Positions 59,901 through 64,000 of a stretch of DNA of 64,000 nucleotides are shown here, piece after piece. The translations under genes were made by a program, and so were the position numbers. The notes beneath the pieces are model-generated. The model was not told the origin of the DNA, ran no database searches, and saw only the letters and a program-made list of their open reading frames with translations. The stretch is from contig JAIOJX010000025.1 of the NCBI GenBank assembly GCA_022376925.1, forward strand, positions 97,987,608 to 98,051,607, read 5' to 3'. The number at the start of each line of letters is the position of its first letter. Position 1 is the first letter of the stretch. The DNA comes from Tragulus kanchil (Eukaryota; Chordata; Mammalia; Artiodactyla; Tragulidae).

Positions 59901-60742
59901 TTGCATGGCCGTGTCTTCATTGTCGTTTTCTTCTAGGAATAGTTTTATTTCTCCTTTGATTTGCTTGGTAATCAGTTGGTTTTTTAGGTATGTGTTGTTT
60001 AATCTCCATGTGTTTGTGTTTTTAGTGGTTTTTTTCCTGTAGTTGATCTCTAGTCTCATTGCATTGTGGTCCGAGAAGATGGTTGATATAATTTCAGTTT
60101 TCTTGAATTGACTGAGGTTTGATTTGTGGCCCAAGATGTGGTCTATCCTGGAGAATGTTCCGTGAGCACCTGAGAATAAAGTGGATTCTTCTGCTTTTGG
60201 ATAGAACGTCCTAAAGATATCAATGAAATCCATTTCTTCCAGTGTGGCATCTAAGGCTTGTGTTTCTTTATTAATTTTCTGTTTGGATGACCTGTCCATT
60301 GGTGTGAGAGGAGTGTTAAAATCTCCTACTATTATTGTGTTAGTGTCGATGTCTTCTTTTATGTCTGAAAATGTTTGTCTTATGTATTAGGGTGCTCCTG
60401 CGTTGAATGCATAGATATTTATGATTGTTTTGTCTTCTTCTTGGATCGATCCCTTGATCATTATGTAGTGTCCTGCCTTGTCTCTTCTAATCTTCTTTAT
60501 TTTGAGGTCTATTTTCTCTGATATGAGGATTGCTACTCCAGCTTTCTTTTGATTTCCCTTTGCATGGAATATCTTTTTCCAGCCTCTCACTTTCAGTCTA
60601 TGAGTGTCTCTAGGTCTGAAGTGAGGCAGCATATGTATGGGTGGTGTTTTTGAATCCATTCAGCCACTCTGTGTCGTTTGGTTGGGGTATTTTGTCCATT
60701 TACATTCAAAGTAATTATTGATACAAATGATCCTATTGTCAT
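56934..60742 (-). pseudogene. L1 ORF2 protein, multiply disrupted
   Basis: Begins ATGACAATAGG at 60742. The endonuclease start (LNVNGQN) is followed by a deletion of about 11 bases near 60640 that removes the QETH catalytic Glu and shifts frame. A CAA-to-TAA stop follows GAP near 60386. A long open stretch (60299-58452, 615 codons) then holds the rest of the endonuclease (IFSDHNAM) and RT motifs, including SGTRQGC and FADY (Tyr codon 58647-58649). Tyr becomes a stop after KRIK near 58452. Frame resumes at 58418-57753, shifts, and 57497-56934 carries the Cys-rich motif (CX3CX7HX4C in CWRGC...LLHCWWEC) to the expected C-terminus. Confidence 0.9.
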
Positions 60743-60799
60743 CTTCTTAGATGTTATGATGGGTTTGTTTCGTGGATCTTCTCCTTTTATACTTGTTGT

Positions 60800-61072
60800 C
60801 TATATAAGTCCCTTTAACACTTGTTGTAAGGCTGGTTTGGTGTGACTAAATTCTTTTAGTTTTTGCTTATCTGTAAAGCTTTTGATTTCTCCATCAATTT
60901 TGAAAGAGATCCTTGCAGGGTAGAGGATCCTTAGTTGCAGATTATTCTCTTTTAGCCGTTTAAATGTGTCCTGCCATTCCCTTCTGGCCTGCTGAGTTTC
61001 TGTTGAAAGATCAGCTGTTAAATGTATGGGCTTTCCCTTGTATGTCACTAGTTGCGTTTCCCTTGCTGCTTG
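60800..61072 (-). pseudogene. duplicate of the ORF1 C-terminal domain (D22)
   Basis: The 82-residue frame with LTADLSTETQQARREW and LYPARISFKIDGE is the ORF1p C-terminal domain, identical to the end of 61907-62317. It sits between two copies of the ORF2 start only because of D22. Confidence 0.85.
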
Positions 61073-61849
61073 TGGTAATCAGTTGGTTTTTTGGGTATGT
61101 GTTGTTTAATCTCCATGTGTTTGTGGGTTTAGTGGTTTTTTTCCTGTAGTTGATCTCTAGTCTCATTGCATTGTGGTCCGAGAAGATGGTTGATATAATT
61201 TCAGTTTTCTTGAATTGACTGAGGTTTGATTTGTGGCCCAAGATGTGGTCTATCCTGGAGAATGTTCCGTGAGCACCTGAGAATAAAGTGGATTCTTCTG
61301 CTTTTGGATAGAACGTCCTAAAGATATCAATGAAATCCATTTCTTCCAGTGTGGCATCTAAGGCTTGTGTTTCTTTATTAATTTTCTGTTTGGATGACCT
61401 GTCCATTGGTGTGAGAGGAGTGTTAAAATCTCCTACTATTATTGTGTTAGTGTCGATGTCTTCTTTTATGTCTGAAAATGTTTGTCTTATGTATTAGGGT
61501 GCTCCTGCGTTGAATGCATAGATATTTATGATTGTTTTGTCTTCTTCTTGGATCGATCCCTTGATCATTATGTAGTGTCCTGCCTTGTCTCTTCTAATCT
61601 TCTTTATTTTGAGGTCTATTTTCTCTGATATGAGGATTGCTACTCCAGCTTTCTTTTGATTTCCCTTTGCATGGAATATCTTTTTCCAGCCTCTCACTTT
61701 CAGTCTATGAGTGTCTCTAGGTCTGAAGTGAGGCAGCATATGTATGGGTGGTGTTTTTGAATCCATTCAGCCACTCTGTGTCGTTTGGTTGGGGTATTTT
61801 GTCCATTTACATTCAAAGTAATTATTGATACAAATGATCCTATTGTCAT
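61073..61849 (-). pseudogene. ORF2 N-terminus, D22 second copy
   Basis: Starts at the ATG at 61849 and carries the same endonuclease deletion and stop as the copy at 60742. It runs to the D22 junction, where the frame is lost. Confidence 0.85.
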
Positions 61850-61906
61850 CTTCTTAGATGTTATGATGGGTTTGTTTCGTGGATCTTCTCCTTTTATACT
61901 TGTTGT

Positions 61907-62811
61907 CTATATAAGTCCCTTTAACACTTGTTGTAAGGCTGGTTTGGTGTGACTAAATTCTTTTAGTTTTTGCTTATCTGTAAAGCTTTTGATTTCTCCA
62001 TCAATTTTGAAAGAGATCCTTGCAGGGTAGAGGATCCTTAGTTGCAGATTATTCTCTTTTAGCCGTTTAAATGTGTCCTGCCATTCCCTTCTGGCCTGCT
62101 GAGTTTCTGTTGAAAGATCAGCTGTTAAATGTATGGGCTTTCCCTTGTATGTCACTAGTTGCGTTTCCCTTGCTGCTTTGAGAATTCTGTCCTTGTGTTT
62201 AATTTGTGTTAGCTTCATTAATATTTGTCTTGGTGAGTTTCTTCTCAGATTGATTCTGTATGGTACTCTTTGTGCTTCTTGGACTTGATTGACTATTTCT
62301 TTTCCCATGTTGGACAATTTTCAACTATAATCTCTTCAAAAATTTTCTCATAGCCTTTCTTTTCTTCTTCTTCTTCTGGAACCCCTATAATTCGAATATT
62401 GGTGCATTTGATATTATCCCAGAGGTCTCTGAGGCTATCCTCTGCTCTTTTCATTCTTTGAGCTAGATTCTGTTTTTCAGTAGTTACTTCCACCATTCTA
62501 TCTTCCAGCTCACTTATCCGGTCTTCTGTCTCAGATACTCTGCTCTTGATTCCTTCTACAGTGTTTGTCAGTTCAGAAATTGAGTTGTTTGCCTCTGTTA
62601 CCTTTATGGTAAGTTCTTGTATTTCTTCATTCAGTGTGCTAGTTGTGTCTTGCAATTTGTCTAACATTCTGTTTTCAGTGTCTTTGATCATCTTTACTAT
62701 CATTCTTCTGAAATCACTTTCAGAAAGTTTGTCCAAACTCTCTTCATTGATTTGATCTTGTGTGTTTGTAGATTGTTCTTTCATTTGTATGGTATTTCTC
62801 TGCCGTTTCAT
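61907..62811 (-). pseudogene. L1 ORF1 protein with one frameshift
   Basis: Starts MKRQRNTIQMKEQ at 62811. The N-terminal ~120 residues form a heptad-rich coiled coil (LDKLSESDFRR, ISELTNTVEGIKSRVSE), then the RRM begins (NIRIIGVPEEEE). A one-base loss near 62305 ends the frame after PTWEKK, and the next frame (62317-61907) continues NMGKEIVNQVQEAQRV through the C-terminal domain to a normal stop after LKGLI. Total expected length is about 300 residues, so a single indel separates it from an intact reading frame. It might be a sequencing error. Confidence 0.88.
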
Positions 62812-63521
62812 TGTTATTATTAATTTGTTAACTGACTCTGTTTGGGATTTCCTTTTCCCAGACTTAGAGACGTCTGTTGGTGTTTGTTGTTTGGATGGGG
62901 CTTCTTATTCTGGGTGATGCCGGTGGTTTGGTGATGTCAGGACTTGCATACAAGTGATTACCCTTGTTGGCGTTCTCACTTGTATAGTGCTCTCTAGTGT
63001 TAGGTGTTCTCTAGTATTGTAGAGTTTTGGAGTTAGTACTCCCTCCCTAAAGGTCCGGGGCTTGTTGCCTGACCAGGGAATGAAGATTTCACGGCTGTTT
63101 TGTTATGACATTAAATGATATTAAAACATATATACGCGAATGAGAAACAGAAAGTATACCTTTGACAAATGACAATTAAAATTTTATACAAATACTATCT
63201 AGCATATTGAATTATACACACAAACATATACAGCTGTAACATAACCCAAGCATCCCAACCAAAAATATAGTACAATTCGTTAGCACAGTGAATAGAGAAA
63301 GCCAAGAATGATATCCACCACTTAATAACCAAACTAACAAGAGCACCAATTGGAGAATAATGCTAGAGCAAGGTCCCCTTTGGGGATAAGGCAATGAGGA
63401 CAGAACAGACTAAGAAATATGGTGGGAAAAGTGAAAAAGAGAAAGGTAGGATAGAAGAGAAATATAGACTAATACTGAAAAGTTAAATATAGGGATAAAA
63501 TTAGAGAATAAAAAAAAAGAT
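62812..63521 (-). other. putative 5' UTR of the minus-strand L1
   Basis: Lies directly upstream of the ORF1 start codon. The proximal part (62812-63060) is T/G-rich on the plus strand, the distal part (63100-63521) is AT-rich and purine-rich near 63420-63480. L1 5' UTRs usually carry an internal RNA polymerase II promoter, but I cannot point to one here. Where the UTR ends and host DNA begins cannot be decided. Confidence 0.5.
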
Positions 63522-63912
63522 AGAGGTCTCTGAGGCTATCCTCTGCTCTTTTCATTCTTTGAGCTAGATTCTGTTTTTCAGTAGTTACTTCCACCATTCT
63601 ATCTTCCAGCTCACTTATCCGGTCTTCTGTCTCAGATACTCTGCTCTTGATTCCTTCTACAGTGTTTGTCAGTTCAGAAATTGAGTTGTTTGCCTCTGTT
63701 ACCTTTATGGTAAGTTCTTGTATTTCTTCATTCAGTGTGCTAGTTGTGTCTTGCAATTTGTCTAACATTCTGTTTTCAGTGTCTTTGATCATCTTTACTA
63801 TCATTCTTCTGAAATCACTTTCAGAAAGTTTGTCCAAACTCTCTTCATTGATTTGATCTTGTGTGTTTGTAGATTGTTCTTTCATTTGTATGGTATTTCT
63901 CTGCCGTTTCAT
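63522..63912 (-). pseudogene. duplicate of the L1 ORF1 N-terminus (D23)
   Basis: Same MKRQRNTIQMKEQ start and coiled coil as 62811, cut at the D23 junction (63522) where the frame runs into 5' UTR sequence. Confidence 0.85.
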
Positions 63913-64000
63913 TGTTATTATTAATTTGTTAACTGACTCTGTTTGGGATTTCCTTTTCCCAGACTTAGAGACGTCTGTTGGTGTTTGTTGTTTGGATGGG

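Larger units (their letters stand above)
59966..62178. repeat. direct duplication D22 inside the minus-strand L1, offset 1107
   Basis: Copy 1 is 59966-61072 and copy 2 is 61073-62178, abutting. It spans the ORF1 C-terminus and the ORF2 N-terminus, so both L1 boundaries appear twice. A short error cluster occurs at the copy 2 head (GTGTTTTTAG versus GTGGGTTTAG). All ORF2 defects in this span are present in both copies, which shows they are not independent events. Confidence 0.95.
56611..63521 (-). mobile_element. LINE-1 element, minus strand, 5' end beyond the window or in D23
   Basis: Reading right to left: 5' UTR (63521-62812), ORF1 (62811-61907), ORF2 (from 61849, with a duplicated start at 60742, to 56934), then a 3' UTR, an AATAAA signal and an A-rich tail complement at 56611-56630. 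D22 lies inside it, so the collapsed length to 63521 is about 5.8 kb. It retains more of the ORF2 frame than the plus-strand L1 but has stops, frameshifts and an endonuclease deletion, so it is inactive. Its ORF2 is clearly related to that of the plus element while the ORF1 N-terminus is very different. Confidence 0.92.
62421..64000. repeat. direct duplication D23, offset 1101, truncated by the window end
   Basis: 62421-62899 recurs at 63522-64000. Copy 1 presumably runs 62421-63521 and copy 2 continues outside the window. It repeats the ORF1 N-terminus and 5' UTR start of the minus-strand L1. Confidence 0.92.

Noticed and set aside
1..64000. Regularly spaced repeats as a CRISPR array or satellite
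   Set aside because: Repeat units are over 1 kb, different at each site and merely paired. There is no short repeat-spacer pattern and the DNA is eukaryotic.
1..64000. A biological mechanism making 1.1-kb tandem duplications
   Set aside because: The near-constant length across unrelated content, degraded scars at junctions and truncated SINE heads without target duplications fit assembly overlap better. It remains testable by read mapping.

Overview
This is a non-coding, repeat-rich stretch of a mammalian nuclear genome, almost certainly a ruminant. Bov-tA-type SINEs carrying the BovB-derived tail, CHR-2-type tRNA-derived SINEs and ruminant-like LINE-1 (L1) elements occur together. The dominant young SINE is a CHR-2-type element rather than Bov-tA, which hints at a lineage outside the bovids (a tragulid is one possibility), but this is only inference. 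I find no host protein-coding gene, exon, rRNA, tRNA gene or CRISPR array. Apart from the L1 reading frames, the open frames are short and look like chance frames or SINE translations.

The most striking property is structural. About 24 direct, near-identical duplications, each offset by 1.0 to 1.2 kb, run through the whole window regardless of content: unique DNA, SINEs, microsatellites and L1 interiors. In each case copy 1 is followed at once, or after a scar of under 60 bp, by copy 2. In many cases the scar reads like a degraded version of the sequence that follows copy 2 (or precedes copy 1). This is what unmerged dovetail overlaps between successive contigs, or faulty gap filling, would leave. 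After collapsing the duplications the window holds roughly 39 kb of distinct sequence.

Layout: 1-15.4 kb is unique DNA in staggered duplications, with one young SINE and MIR relics. 15.4-23.0 kb is a plus-strand L1 (ORF1 and ORF2, both broken) flanked by a 14-bp target-site duplication. 23-56.6 kb is unique DNA with further SINEs, ancient repeats, microsatellites, a short L1 3' fragment and most of the remaining duplications. 56.6 kb to the window end is a second L1 on the minus strand whose 5' end lies outside the window.

The two L1s are different insertions with diverged ORF1 coiled coils, yet both carry FADY instead of FADD at the reverse-transcriptase active site. That shared loss of a catalytic aspartate, and the systematic duplications, are the two observations most worth checking. 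No new functional system is supported by the sequence.
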